From: Micromonospora inaquosa
GTDB taxonomy: Bacteria > Actinomycetota > Actinomycetes > Mycobacteriales > Micromonosporaceae
Reading direction: 5' to 3'
Length of the DNA: 59,945 bases
Assembly (NCBI RefSeq): GCF_003857055.1
Contig: NZ_QGSZ01000209.1
Location: forward strand, 1 to 59,945
Shown here in pieces: positions 8,838 to 18,248 of this stretch; the stretch's first letter is position 1, and each line of letters opens with the position of its first letter. The notes under the pieces are model-generated. The model was given only the letters and a program-made list of their open reading frames with translations. It ran no database searches and had not been told where the DNA came from. The translations under genes and the position numbers were made by a program.

Positions 8838-9823
8838 CACAGGCTCGTCCCCACCGTGCGCCGGGAGATGACGTTCGCCGACAGGACGAGGACCAGCCCG
8901 ATCACCGCCTCGAAGAGGCCGATGGCGGCCGCGTAGCTGAAGTTGCTCGACTGAAAGCCCATCCGGAACAGATAGGTGGAGACCACGTCGGCGGTCGGGT
9001 ACGTCAACGGGTTGTAGAGCAGCAGGATCTTCTCGAACCCGACCGCCAGGAAGCTGCCGATGTTGAGGATCAGCAACGTCACCATCGTCGGACGGATGCC
9101 GGGCAACGTGACGTGCCAGGTCTGGCGCAGCCGGCCGGCGCCGTCGATGCGGGCGGCCTCGTACAGGTCCTCGTCGATGGTGGTGAGGGCGGCGAGGTAG
9201 AGGATCGTGCCCCAGCCGACGGTCTGCCAGACCTCGGACGAGACGTAGATGCTGCGGAACCACTCCGGTCTCTGCAGGAACGCCACCGGGTCGCCGCCGA
9301 ACAGCCGGACGAGTTGGTTGGCCGTGCCCTCGATCGAGGTCAGCTGCATGACCATCGCCGCCACGATCACGATCGACAGGAAGTGCGGCAGGTAGGAAAC
9401 GGACTGGACGAACCGCTTGAAGCGGCGGGCCCGGACCTCGTTGAGCAGCAGCGCCAACACGATGGGCAGCGGGAAGCAGAACAGCAGGGTCAGCGTCCCG
9501 AGCACCAGGGTGTTGGTGAACACCTCCCAGAACGTCGGGTCGGTGAGGAACATCCGGAAGTAGCGCAGCCCGACCCAGTACTCACCGAAGATGCTGCCGC
9601 CCGGTTTGAACCGACGGAAGGCGATGATGTTGCCGAGCATCGGCAGATACCGGAAGACCAGGAAGAACAGCAGCGGCAGAATGGCGAGGGAGTAGAGCTG
9701 CCAGTCCCGGCGCAGTGCCTGTCGCCAACTGCGACCGCGTCGTGGCGAGCGCGGGGCAGGGCTCAGCGCCTCCTGCGGTGAACGCGGCGGCGCCGGCGGC
9801 GGTGGCCGCAGGGTGGATGTCAT
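8834..9823 (-). CDS. ABC sugar permease, LplB type
   Basis: 329 residues. A basic Pro-rich N-terminal tail of about 40 residues precedes six membrane helices. The EAA loop is seen in IDEDLYEAARIDGAGRLRQTWHVTLPG, abbreviated as DLYEAARIDGAG. This matches LplB of CUT1-class importers for complex oligosaccharides. It lies 11 nt after the GH3 stop and overlaps the second permease by 4 nt, so all are one transcription unit. Confidence 0.92.
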   Translation of the reverse strand: MTSTLRPPPPAPPRSPQEALSPAPRSPRRGRSWRQALRRDWQLYSLAILPLLFFLVFRYLPMLGNIIAFRRFKPGGSIFGEYWVGLRYFRMFLTDPTFWEVFTNTLVLGTLTLLFCFPLPIVLALLLNEVRARRFKRFVQSVSYLPHFLSIVIVAAMVMQLTSIEGTANQLVRLFGGDPVAFLQRPEWFRSIYVSSEVWQTVGWGTILYLAALTTIDEDLYEAARIDGAGRLRQTWHVTLPGIRPTMVTLLILNIGSFLAVGFEKILLLYNPLTYPTADVVSTYLFRMGFQSSNFSYAAAIGLFEAVIGLVLVLSANVISRRTVGTSLW

Positions 9824-9834
9824 CCTCGACCCTC

Positions 9835-12210
9835 CTATGCCGACTGTGGAACAGCCACGAGGGGCTCGACCCGCACCGAGGTGAGCAGTTCCCGCTCGTA
9901 GCCGACCTGGCGCTCGGCGCCGACCAGCCGCAGCCGCAGGGTCGCCGCCACGTCGCCGCTCGATCGGCCGAAGCGCAGCTCGACGTCACCGGGCTCGACG
10001 ATCCGCTGGCCGGCCAGCCCGGTGAACGACGCCACGTCGGCCGGTACGCCGAACGTCACGTGTGCCGCCTCGCCGGGCGCCAACGGCAGTCGGGTGTAGC
10101 CGATCAGCCGGACCACCGGACGAGTGGTCTGCGCGACCGGGTCGTGCAGGTAGAGCTGCACGACCTCGGTGCCGGCCCGCGCACCGGTGTTGGCGACGGT
10201 GATCCGTACCCGCACCTCGCCGTCGACCGGCCAGGTCGCCGGTTCGCCGCCGGTCTCGTTCGCCGGATGGAGCACCGTCGCGTCGGACCACTCGAAGGTG
10301 GTGTAGCTCAGACCGTGGCCGAACGGGTACGCCGGCGTCGGGTCGATCGAGGAGACCTTGTTGCGCCGACCGAGCGGTGGCGTCAGGTAGGTGTTCGGCA
10401 GCCCGCCGGCGTCGCGGGGAACGCTGACCGGCAACCGTCCGGAGGGGTTCACCGCGCCGGTGAGCACCTCGGCGAGCGCCTGCCCACCGAGCTGGCCGAG
10501 GAAGAACGCCTGCACCACTGCCGCCGCGCCGTCGAACTCCGGGCCGAGCGCGTAGGGGCGGCCGGTCATCAGCACCAGGACGACCGGGGTGCCGGTGGCG
10601 AGGACAGCGCGGACGAGGTCGGCCTGCACGCCGGGGAGTCGCAGGTCGGCGGCGTCGCAGCCCTCACCGGAGGTGCCCCGGCCGAACATTCCCGCCCGGT
10701 CGCCGACGGCCAGCACGCACACGTCGGCGGCGGCAGCCGCGGCGACCGCGGCCGGGATAGCCGAGGTGTCCTCGCCGGTGATGGCGCATCCCGGCTCGTG
10801 GGTGAGCATCGGGACGCGCCGGGCCAACTCGTCGCGCAGCGTGGGGATCTCCAGGCCGAGCCCGAACTCGCTGTGGTTGACGCCCACGTGGTTGGGGAAC
10901 GAGTAGCAGCCGAGCATGGACATCGGGTCGTCGGCGGCCGGGCCGACCAGGGCGACCCGGCTGCCCAGGGGCAGCGGGAGGAGACCGGTGTTGCGCAGCA
11001 GGACGACGGACTCCCGGGCCAGGCGTACGGCGATCTCCTGGCTGGCCTCGTCGTCGAGGCGCAGGGACGCCACGTCGTCGGGCAGCGCCTGCCAGCCCTC
11101 GTCGAGCAGGCCGACCTCGACCTTCTGGATCAGCACCCGACGCAGCGCGCGGTCGATCAGCGCCTCGTCGACGTCGCCGCGGCGGACCGCCTCCACCAGC
11201 GGTTCGCCGAAGGCGTCGCCCGTGGGCAGCTCGACGTCGATCCCCGCCCGCAGGGCGAGCCGGGCCGCGTCGGCGGCGTCCCCGGCGACGCCGTGCAGGG
11301 TCTGCAGGAACCGTACGGCGAAGTAGTCGGCCACCACGGTGCCGGCGAAGCCCCACTCGTCGCGCAACAGCCCGGTCAGCAGCCCCTGGTCCGCCGCGAC
11401 GGGCAGGCCGTCGATCTCGGCGTAGGAGTTCATCACCGAGCGGGCGCCACCGAGGCGCAGCGCCATCTCGAACGGCGGCAGGATGACATCGGCCAGCTCG
11501 CGGCGGCCCATCGGCACCGGCGCCTGGTTTCGTCCGCCCCGGGAGGCGGAGTAGCCGGCGAAGTGCTTCAGCGTGGCCACCACGCCGGCCCGCTCCAGGC
11601 CCCGCACGTATGCGGCTCCGGTCGTCCCGACCAGGTAGGGGTCCTCGCCGATCGTCTCCTCGGTGCGGCCCCAGCGGTAGTCGCGGGTGACGTCCAGGAC
11701 CGGGGCGAGGCCCTGGTGCACACCGGCGGCGCGCATCGACCGCCCGATCCGGTCGGCCATCGCCTCGACCAGCTCGGGGTTGAAGGACGCGCCCCAGCTG
11801 AGCGGAGTCGGGTAGACGGTGGCCCGCCACGCCGCGAACCCGGTGAGGCACTCCTCGTGCACCTGGGCGGGAATGCCGAACCGACTGGCCGCCACGATCT
11901 GCGCCTGCGAGGCCGCCAGCGACCGGGCGCCGAGCACCGGGTCGACCGGTGCGGTGCCGAATGGGCGGGTGAGCTGGCCCAACCCGTACTGGATGACTGT
12001 GCTCCACTGCGGCAACTCGCTGATCATGTCCGATTGGTGCGGTGCGACGCCCTCGCCGCTGGCCTCGGCGCCGACCCAGACCCCGACGAGCTGGGCGACC
12101 TTCTCTTCGAGGGACATCAACGGCAGGAGCGCGTCGGCCCGCTCGGTCGGCGACAGCCGCTGGTCACGCCACGGCGCGGCGCCGCTGACCCCGAGCGTCT
12201 GGCTTCTCAT
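9835..12210 (-). CDS. GH3 beta-glucosidase/beta-xylosidase
   Basis: 791 residues from ATG 12210, chosen because AAGGGG precedes it; it has no signal peptide. The GH3 N-domain shows RWGRTEETIGEDPYL, KHFAGYSASRGGRNQ, and VVADYFAV, whose Asp is the expected nucleophile in place of the more usual SDW. The C-domain includes VLLRNTGLLPLP, and a fibronectin-III-like domain closes the protein (LIGYTRLPLAPGEAAHVTF). Family members of this layout are beta-xylosidases or beta-glucosidases. First gene of the xylan operon, with promoter and operators at 12285-12349. In context xylosidase is the better guess, but the sequence alone does not decide it. Confidence 0.9.
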   Translation of the reverse strand: MRSQTLGVSGAAPWRDQRLSPTERADALLPLMSLEEKVAQLVGVWVGAEASGEGVAPHQSDMISELPQWSTVIQYGLGQLTRPFGTAPVDPVLGARSLAASQAQIVAASRFGIPAQVHEECLTGFAAWRATVYPTPLSWGASFNPELVEAMADRIGRSMRAAGVHQGLAPVLDVTRDYRWGRTEETIGEDPYLVGTTGAAYVRGLERAGVVATLKHFAGYSASRGGRNQAPVPMGRRELADVILPPFEMALRLGGARSVMNSYAEIDGLPVAADQGLLTGLLRDEWGFAGTVVADYFAVRFLQTLHGVAGDAADAARLALRAGIDVELPTGDAFGEPLVEAVRRGDVDEALIDRALRRVLIQKVEVGLLDEGWQALPDDVASLRLDDEASQEIAVRLARESVVLLRNTGLLPLPLGSRVALVGPAADDPMSMLGCYSFPNHVGVNHSEFGLGLEIPTLRDELARRVPMLTHEPGCAITGEDTSAIPAAVAAAAAADVCVLAVGDRAGMFGRGTSGEGCDAADLRLPGVQADLVRAVLATGTPVVLVLMTGRPYALGPEFDGAAAVVQAFFLGQLGGQALAEVLTGAVNPSGRLPVSVPRDAGGLPNTYLTPPLGRRNKVSSIDPTPAYPFGHGLSYTTFEWSDATVLHPANETGGEPATWPVDGEVRVRITVANTGARAGTEVVQLYLHDPVAQTTRPVVRLIGYTRLPLAPGEAAHVTFGVPADVASFTGLAGQRIVEPGDVELRFGRSSGDVAATLRLRLVGAERQVGYERELLTSVRVEPLVAVPQSA

Positions 12211-12284
12211 GCCGTTACCCCTTAGCTCCGGCCACATCCCCGTACCCTGTGGAACCAGCTCCGTGGCGGACGTTTTCTCACGAT

Positions 12285-12349
12285 CCGAAACTTTCCGGAA
12301 ACCTGCGTAACCTTTTCGGCAACCTAAGTGCCGCATCGATGCCTGTCAA
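12285..12349 (-). promoter_or_regulatory. Promoter and operator of the leftward GH3-to-GH67 operon
   Basis: Read leftwards: a perfect -35 TTGACA (12344-12349), 17-nt spacer, and -10-like TAGGTT (12321-12326). Downstream of the expected start point lies CCGAAACTTTCCGGAAAC (12285-12302), combining the GAAAcTTTC box with a TTTCCGGAAA palindrome. A repressor bound here would block elongation. The 319-nt gap 12211-12529 otherwise holds only the lacI operator. Confidence 0.6.
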
Positions 12350-12498
12350 GAGTCTCAATCGGACCACCAGGGAGTGTTTCCTGCACACGGTGACTCTCCG
12401 ATCGGCACTCGGTCGCCGACGAGCCGCGCGGCGGCCCACGAATGGACAAGCTGACTTCGACACCGACTGGCGTGAATGTCTCATCATGTTAAGGTCGG

Positions 12499-12511
12499 CC
12501 GAAACTTTCGG
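12499..12511. promoter_or_regulatory. Operator CCGAAACTTTCGG before the lacI gene
   Basis: A perfect 13-bp palindrome located 18 nt before the lacI start and just ahead of its GAGG ribosome site. Its core CGAAACTTTCG is, from memory, the palindrome reported upstream of Streptomyces xylanase genes. It suggests that the regulator represses itself. Confidence 0.65.
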
Positions 12512-12529
12512 ATGTTGTATGAGGCTGCG

Positions 12530-13567
12530 ATGACAGAGCACCGCCCGCTCGGCCCACCCGCCTCCACCACCATCGCGACCATCGCCAACGACGTCGGCGT
12601 CTCGGTCGCGACCGTGTCCAAGGTCCTCAACGGCCGCGGCGACGTCGCCCCCGGCACCAGAGCCCGGGTAGAGGCGAGCCTCGACCGCCACCAATATCAG
12701 CGCCGCGCCCGACGGCACGTGACCAGCGGCGGTCGGGTGGACCTCGTGTTCCACCAGTTCGACACGGGTTGGGCGATGGAGATCCTGCGCGGCGTCGAGG
12801 CGGTGACCTCCGCGGCCGGCATCGGGTTGTCGGTCGCCCACCTCGACGGCGCGCACCGGCCGCCAGCACGATGGCTGGAGGCGTTACTCGCCGACCGCCC
12901 GCTGGGTGTGGTGTTCGTCCTCGCCCACCTGGCGGAGGCTCAACAGCAGCACCTGCGGCGGCAGGGCATACCGTTCGTCGTCGTCGACACCGACAGCGCG
13001 ACCTCGGCCTCCGTGCCCACCGTCGGGTCGAACAACTGGAATGGCGGCCTGCTCGCCGCCCGGCATCTGCTGGAGTTGGGGCACCAACGGATCGCCATCA
13101 TCTCCGGTCCACCCGATGTGCTGTGCAGCCGCGCCCGCGCCGCCGGCTTCCAGTCGGCCCACGACGAAGCCGGGATGGTGGTCGACCGGGAGCTGATCCG
13201 CTACGGCAGTTTCTCCGCCGGTGCCGGGCACGCGCACGGGTTGCAACTGCTCCAGCGACCGGACCGACCCACGGCGATCTTCGCCGGGTCGGACATCCAG
13301 GCCATGGGGGTGCTCCGGGCCGCCCGTCAGTGCGGCCTCCGGGTGCCCGAGGACCTTTCGGTGATCGGGTACGACAACCTGCCGGTCTCCGCCTGGACCG
13401 ACCCGGCCCTCACCACGATCAACCAGCCGTTGCGCGACATGGCCGGCATCGCCACCCAGATGCTGCTCGACCTGACCCGGGGGAACGAGCCGGCGACCAG
13501 CCGGATCGACCTGGTGACCGAGCTGGTCGTCCGGGAGAGCACCGCGCCCCCCGCCAACCCGCACTGA
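12530..13567 (+). CDS. LacI-family transcriptional regulator of the xylan locus
   Basis: 345 residues from ATG 12530. GAGG lies 5 nt upstream of it, and the earlier in-frame ATG at 12476 would place the operator inside the gene. The N-terminal LacI helix-turn-helix reads TIATIANDVGVSVATVSKVLNGRG, recognisable from GVSVATVSKVLNGRG. A periplasmic-binding-protein-like sensor domain follows, with the family features DVLCSRARAAGFQSA and the C-terminal DNLPVSAWTDPALTTI. It should bind a sugar ligand and release DNA. Divergent from the GH3 operon and upstream of CE7 in the same direction, it is the obvious local repressor for the shared boxes. The ligand is unknown. Confidence 0.93.
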   Translation: MTEHRPLGPPASTTIATIANDVGVSVATVSKVLNGRGDVAPGTRARVEASLDRHQYQRRARRHVTSGGRVDLVFHQFDTGWAMEILRGVEAVTSAAGIGLSVAHLDGAHRPPARWLEALLADRPLGVVFVLAHLAEAQQQHLRRQGIPFVVVDTDSATSASVPTVGSNNWNGGLLAARHLLELGHQRIAIISGPPDVLCSRARAAGFQSAHDEAGMVVDRELIRYGSFSAGAGHAHGLQLLQRPDRPTAIFAGSDIQAMGVLRAARQCGLRVPEDLSVIGYDNLPVSAWTDPALTTINQPLRDMAGIATQMLLDLTRGNEPATSRIDLVTELVVRESTAPPANPH

Positions 13568-13588
13568 CCCCGGCCCCTGCGAGGAACC

Positions 13589-14587
13589 GTGCCCCACTCC
13601 ACCCTCACCGTCGACGAACTTCAGCGGTACGCACCCGAGGTCGCCGAGCCCGACGACTTCGACGAGTTCTGGCGGGACACGCTCGCCGTGGCAGCCGCCG
13701 CGCCGTTGCTCGTCGACGTCCGTCCCGAACCCACCGACCTGCGGCTGCTGGACTCCTGGGACGTCACGTTCGCCGGCTTCGGCGGTGACCCCGTACGCGC
13801 CTGGTACACCCGCCCGGCTGGTGTGCGAGAGTCGCTGCCGGCCGTGGTCGAGTACGTCGGCTACGGTCGCGGTCGCGGCCTGCCCCACGAACGGCTGACC
13901 TGGCCGGTGGCCGGGTACGCGCACCTGCTGATGGACAACCGGGGCCAGGCGGGGCAGCACGGCGCCGGGGACACCCCCGACCCGCACGGCGCACCCGGCG
14001 GGCCCTCGCCGGTCACCTGGGGGGTCCTCGACCCGCGGACCTACCACTACCGCCGCCTGATCACCGACGCGGTCCGCGCGGTCGAGGCGATCCGCGCGCT
14101 GCCGGGGGTCGAGGGCGACCGGGTCAGCGTGGTCGGCAACAGCCAGGGTGGCGGCCTCGCCCTGGCGGTGGCCGGCCTCGTCGACGATCTCAGCGCGGTG
14201 CTGACCACCGCCCCGTTCCTCTGCGACATGCGCCGGTCCGTCGCGCTCACCGACCTCGCGCCGTACGGCGAGATCGCCCGGTACCTGGCCGTGCACCGGG
14301 AGGCCGAGGAAGCGGTGTGGCGCACGTTGTCCTACGTCGACGCGGTGAGCTTCGCCCGCCGGGCGACGGCACCGGCGCAGTTCGGGGTCGGCCGACGCGA
14401 CCCGGTCTGCCCACCGCGAACCGCCTTCGCCGCCTACAACCACTACGGTGCCGCGAACGGCAGGCCGGTCCCACCCGAACGGGAGATGCACGTCTACCCG
14501 TTCAACGGTCATGAGGGCGGCGAGGCCGTCCACGTCCGGCGTCAGCTGCGCTGGCTGGGCTCAGTGCTCCAGCCAGCCCGAGCCTGA
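13589..14587 (+). CDS. CE7 acetyl-xylan esterase / cephalosporin-C deacetylase family
   Basis: 332 residues with GTG start behind GAGGAA, 21 nt after lacI. It has no signal peptide, as usual for CE7. The triad can be placed at Ser185 (GNSQGG), Asp271 (GRRDPVCPP) and His308 (NGHEGG). The RGQ signature (DNRGQ, about 117-120) is also present. CE7 enzymes remove acetyl groups from short xylo-oligosaccharides in the cytoplasm, which complements GH67 and GH3 on imported fragments. Co-transcribed with lacI by position; convergent with the STAND gene. Confidence 0.92.
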   Translation: MPHSTLTVDELQRYAPEVAEPDDFDEFWRDTLAVAAAAPLLVDVRPEPTDLRLLDSWDVTFAGFGGDPVRAWYTRPAGVRESLPAVVEYVGYGRGRGLPHERLTWPVAGYAHLLMDNRGQAGQHGAGDTPDPHGAPGGPSPVTWGVLDPRTYHYRRLITDAVRAVEAIRALPGVEGDRVSVVGNSQGGGLALAVAGLVDDLSAVLTTAPFLCDMRRSVALTDLAPYGEIARYLAVHREAEEAVWRTLSYVDAVSFARRATAPAQFGVGRRDPVCPPRTAFAAYNHYGAANGRPVPPEREMHVYPFNGHEGGEAVHVRRQLRWLGSVLQPARA

Positions 14588-14603
14588 GCGGCTCACCTCC
14601 GAG

Positions 14604-17600
14604 TTACGGCTCCAGCAGGCTCTGGACCGGAGCACACGCACGGCAGGGCCAGACGCGTACGGTGCCGTCGTCGTGGGTCGAGACGAGCCGCTCGCCATCG
14701 GGGCTGAAGTCGACGGTCTCCACGGAAGCCCCGAATCCCTCGAAGGTCACCGACTGCGCGGCCGTCGAGGCACGCCACAGACGAGCGGTTCCGTCCTTTC
14801 CAGAGCTGAGCACCCACTGCCCATCCGGGCTGAACGACACGTGCCAGACGGGGCCCTCGTGTCCTCGCAACACCATCGGGGCGACGCCGCTGGTGAGGGA
14901 GTGAATCTGCACTGTGCCGTCGAACCCGGCACTGGCGACCCGTTGTCCGTCCGGGCTGAAGGCCACAGCCCAGACCAATCCCTCGTGACCGGGCAGGAGC
15001 AGCGGTTCGGCAGTGCCGAGGGCGTCCCAGATCCGTAGCGTGCCCTCCGCGCCAGCGGTGGCGACCCGCTTACCGTCCGGGCTGAAGGCGGCGTACCGGA
15101 TCTCTTCGGCGACTCGATGGACCACCGGGCCGCTGTGGCCGGTGAGGTCCCAGATTCGCAGACTCCCGTCGTTGCTGACGCTGGCCAGGCGACGGCCGTC
15201 AGGGCTGAAGTCAGCGGTCCACGCCTGCTTCTCGTGCCCGCGAAGCACCACGGGCTCTTTCCTACCGGCGAGGTCCCACACTCGCACACTGCCGTCTCGG
15301 CCGCCGGTAGCCACACTCGTCCCGTCCGCGCTGACCGTGAGCCCGTAGACGTCACCGTCATGGCGGCCCAGCACCCGCGACTCGGCCGGCGTGGCCAGGT
15401 TCCAGACCCGTACCGTGCCGTCCTCGCCGCCGCTGACCACCCGCTGCCCGTCCGGGGTGAACGCGGCGGACCAGGTGGCCTTCTGGTGACCCCGCAGAAT
15501 CAGCCGTTCGCTGCCCGGGTCCCAGATCCGTAGCGTGCCATCGTCGGCAGCGCTCACCAACCGGGATCCATCCGGGCTGAACGCCAACGCCCAGACCCGG
15601 TTGGTGTGGCCGCGCAGGACCACCGGGTCACCAGCGCCGTTGGCGTTCCAGATCCGTACGGTCAGGTCGTCACTGGTGGTCGCGATCCACTGTTCGTCCG
15701 GGCTCAGCGCGAGCCCTTCCACAGTGCCCTCATGCCCACGCAACACCACCGGGGCCGCCGACCCGGTCAGCGGCCACACCCACGCCGTACCATCCGCGCT
15801 GGAGCAGGCCAGACGTTTGCCGTCCCGGCTGAAGACCAGTGTCCTGGTGGCCTCGCGCGGCCCGGTGAGAATCGTTCTGGTGGAGCGCCCGGCCAGATCC
15901 CAGAGCCGTACCGTCGCGTCGTGGCTGCTGCTGGCCAACTGGCGCCCGTCAGGGCTGAAGGCCACCCCGACCGCGACCTTGCTGTGCCCGCGCAGCACCA
16001 CCACCGGTCGATCGCCGCCGCGGGCATCCCAGACCCGAACGGTGGTGTCCTCGCCAGCACTGGCGACCAGTCGTCCGTCGGGGCTGAAGGCCACGCCCCA
16101 CACCGGGCCCTCGTGCCCGCGCAGGATGATGGGCCCACTGGTTCCATCGATCTGCCAGATCCGGACGGTGCCGTCCGAGCCGGCGGTGACCAGCCGTTTC
16201 CCGTCCGGGCTGAACATCGGACTCCAGACCTGCCCCTCGGGCCCGCCGGTGAGAGCCAGACTCGGTCCGGAGACGCCGTGCCCGGCCCAGGTCCACACCC
16301 GCACCTCGCCGTCGGCCCCGGTGGCCGCCACCCGCCGCCCGTCCGGGCTGAATGCCACACCGAGGGCCTTCTTGCTGCCCATCGGCACGATCGCCTGCAA
16401 CCGGTCATCGACGACGGCCTGGCGAAGCACCATCTCCGCATCGAGAGTCGGGCGGACGGTCAGCGCGCGTCTGGCGAGGCGCTGCGCCTGTCGCGGATCG
16501 ATCTGCAGTTGGTTTCCGGCCTCGACCGTCAACTGCCGGGCAACAGCGAGGTCCCGTTCGGCAGCCGCCCGGTTCGCCTGCACCAGTGCCACTGCCGCGA
16601 GGACGCTCACCACCACAACGGTCGCCGCGAGGCCGGTCACTGCCACCCGGGTGCGCCGCCGTCGAGCCGCCCGGTGCCGGGCCTCCAGTGCCCGGCTGGT
16701 CTCCAGAAAGTCCCGTTCCAGGTCGCTGAGGTCCATCACCTGATGGGCCTCCCAGAGCGCCAACTGGACGCCCCGATACAGGAACCCGTCGACGCGGTGG
16801 TGCCGATTCCACTCGGCGGCGGCCTCGGTCAGCCGGCGGTGAGAGCGCAACAGCTCACGATCTTCGGTCAGCCAGCGGCGCAGCCGGGGCCACTCCTGGA
16901 TCAGGGCCTCATGGGCCACCATGACGCCCTTCTCGTCCGCGGTGACCAGCCGCGCGGCCGTCAATCGACCCAGCACCTCAGCGGCGGCCAGTGGGTCGGC
17001 GCCACCCACCAACTCGGCCAGTGGTGCCCGACGCCGGGTGTCCTCGGTGCCGTCACCGAGGGCGGTCAGACGCAGGAAGATGTGCCGTGCCAGCCCTCGC
17101 TGTCCCTCATCGAACTGCCCGTAGACCCGTTCGGCGGTACGGGTGATGGCACCGTTCACACCACCCGACTCGCGATAGTGGGCCAGTGTGATCCGCTTGC
17201 CCTGCCGCAGGCGCGACGTCTCCAACAGCGCGTGGGACAGCAGCGGCAGCGCACTCGTCTGACCGTCGACATCCGCCACGGCCATCTCCACCAGCGCCGG
17301 ATCCACCAGTAGCCCGGCGCGCTCGGCGGGGCCGGTGATCGTCCGACGCAGATCCTCGTCGTCCATCGGGCCGATCAGCAGTTGGTGCTCATGGAGAGCG
17401 GCCACCAGGGCCGGGTAGGCCGCACACCGACCATAGAAGTCGGCCCGCACTCCCAGCACCACACATGCGCGGGAGACCTCCGTCGCGGCGAGCAGCGCGG
17501 CGATGAACGCCGATCGCTCCTCTTCGTCGCGGCAGAGTGTGAAGAGCTCCTCGAACTGGTCCACCACGATGAGCATGTTCGCGACCGATGGACGGGAGTC

Positions 17601-18248
17601 GAGGATCTGCTCGATTGTCGCGCGGATGCTCAGCGGGTCATCGGTCAGTTGGCGCCGCATCGTGTCACGAGCCAGGTCCTGCTCATTCACGAGCTGAAAC
17701 GCGAGCTCCTCGACGGGATGTTCGCCGGGGGTCATCAGCACAGTGGCCCAGGCCGGCTGTCCCTTGACGGGCTGCTCGGCCACGGTCGCCAGCAGGCCGG
17801 CCCGGAGCAGGGATGACTTGCCCGCACCAGAGGGGGCGAAGACCGCGACGAACCGTAGGCGGGTGAGCATTTCACACAGCTGGGCCACCATGCGTTCGCG
17901 TCCGAAGAACCATTCTGAGTCCTCCGGCTGAAACGCCGTCATTCCCCAGTAGGGCCCGCGGCCGAGCCCTGTCTCGACGGACGTCACGGTGGCGATCAAT
18001 CTGTGCCACCGTTCGGTCCACTCCTCCAGATCGCCGTCACAGGCGGCCACGTACGCCAGTGTCACCTGAAGGCTTGGCACGGTCTCGCCGCTGGCCGCCT
18101 TCGCCAGGGTGGTCACCGAGAAGTGCGCGCGCCTGGCGAGTTGGCGGTACGTCGGCGCGCCCGCCTTTGTCCGGAGTTGGCGTAGGTCGAGCGCGAATCG
18201 CTCCAGCTCGCCTGCCTGCGGGTCGAGCGGCCGCTCAGGTCTTCCCAC
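14604..18248 (-). CDS. HTH-nSTAND NTPase with 14 WD40 repeats
   Basis: 1,214 residues from GTG 18248, preceded by GGGGGA. An XRE-like helix-turn-helix occupies about residues 14-85 (YRQLARRAHFSVTTLAKAASG). A STAND-type NTPase follows, with a Walker A in FAPSGAGKSS (~139-146) and a Walker B in LIVVDQFEELF (~227-236). A single membrane helix lies near 535-557. Fourteen WD40 units (FSPDGxxxxS...DGTVRxWD) run from about 626 to the end, enough for two seven-bladed propellers. Proteins of this layout are common in filamentous actinomycetes and are thought to sense a signal through the propellers and oligomerise by NTP hydrolysis; some STAND proteins act in defence or programmed death. The target of this one is unknown. 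Upstream lies a 456-nt gap (18249-18704). Confidence 0.88.
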   Translation of the reverse strand: MGRPERPLDPQAGELERFALDLRQLRTKAGAPTYRQLARRAHFSVTTLAKAASGETVPSLQVTLAYVAACDGDLEEWTERWHRLIATVTSVETGLGRGPYWGMTAFQPEDSEWFFGRERMVAQLCEMLTRLRFVAVFAPSGAGKSSLLRAGLLATVAEQPVKGQPAWATVLMTPGEHPVEELAFQLVNEQDLARDTMRRQLTDDPLSIRATIEQILDSRPSVANMLIVVDQFEELFTLCRDEEERSAFIAALLAATEVSRACVVLGVRADFYGRCAAYPALVAALHEHQLLIGPMDDEDLRRTITGPAERAGLLVDPALVEMAVADVDGQTSALPLLSHALLETSRLRQGKRITLAHYRESGGVNGAITRTAERVYGQFDEGQRGLARHIFLRLTALGDGTEDTRRRAPLAELVGGADPLAAAEVLGRLTAARLVTADEKGVMVAHEALIQEWPRLRRWLTEDRELLRSHRRLTEAAAEWNRHHRVDGFLYRGVQLALWEAHQVMDLSDLERDFLETSRALEARHRAARRRRTRVAVTGLAATVVVVSVLAAVALVQANRAAAERDLAVARQLTVEAGNQLQIDPRQAQRLARRALTVRPTLDAEMVLRQAVVDDRLQAIVPMGSKKALGVAFSPDGRRVAATGADGEVRVWTWAGHGVSGPSLALTGGPEGQVWSPMFSPDGKRLVTAGSDGTVRIWQIDGTSGPIILRGHEGPVWGVAFSPDGRLVASAGEDTTVRVWDARGGDRPVVVLRGHSKVAVGVAFSPDGRQLASSSHDATVRLWDLAGRSTRTILTGPREATRTLVFSRDGKRLACSSADGTAWVWPLTGSAAPVVLRGHEGTVEGLALSPDEQWIATTSDDLTVRIWNANGAGDPVVLRGHTNRVWALAFSPDGSRLVSAADDGTLRIWDPGSERLILRGHQKATWSAAFTPDGQRVVSGGEDGTVRVWNLATPAESRVLGRHDGDVYGLTVSADGTSVATGGRDGSVRVWDLAGRKEPVVLRGHEKQAWTADFSPDGRRLASVSNDGSLRIWDLTGHSGPVVHRVAEEIRYAAFSPDGKRVATAGAEGTLRIWDALGTAEPLLLPGHEGLVWAVAFSPDGQRVASAGFDGTVQIHSLTSGVAPMVLRGHEGPVWHVSFSPDGQWVLSSGKDGTARLWRASTAAQSVTFEGFGASVETVDFSPDGERLVSTHDDGTVRVWPCRACAPVQSLLEP

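Noticed and set aside
9715..12225. Long plus-strand open frame opposite the GH3 gene
   Set aside because: Shadow of the GH3 coding sequence; no domain, no ribosome site, composition driven by codon-position GC bias.
12476..12529. Earlier in-frame ATG (12476) as the start of the LacI regulator
   Set aside because: It lacks a ribosome site and would place the CCGAAACTTTCGG palindrome inside the gene; ATG 12530 has GAGG at the right distance and begins near the LacI helix-turn-helix.
14604..16400. Tandem DNA repeats possibly forming a repeat array or CRISPR-like structure
   Set aside because: The periodicity of about 120-130 nt is the WD40 protein repeat; units vary at the DNA level and there are no identical repeats with unique spacers.
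14604..18248. Calling the STAND protein part of a known anti-phage defence system
   Set aside because: No nuclease, TIR, protease or other effector gene is adjacent, and the neighbours are xylan genes. The family alone does not justify the claim.
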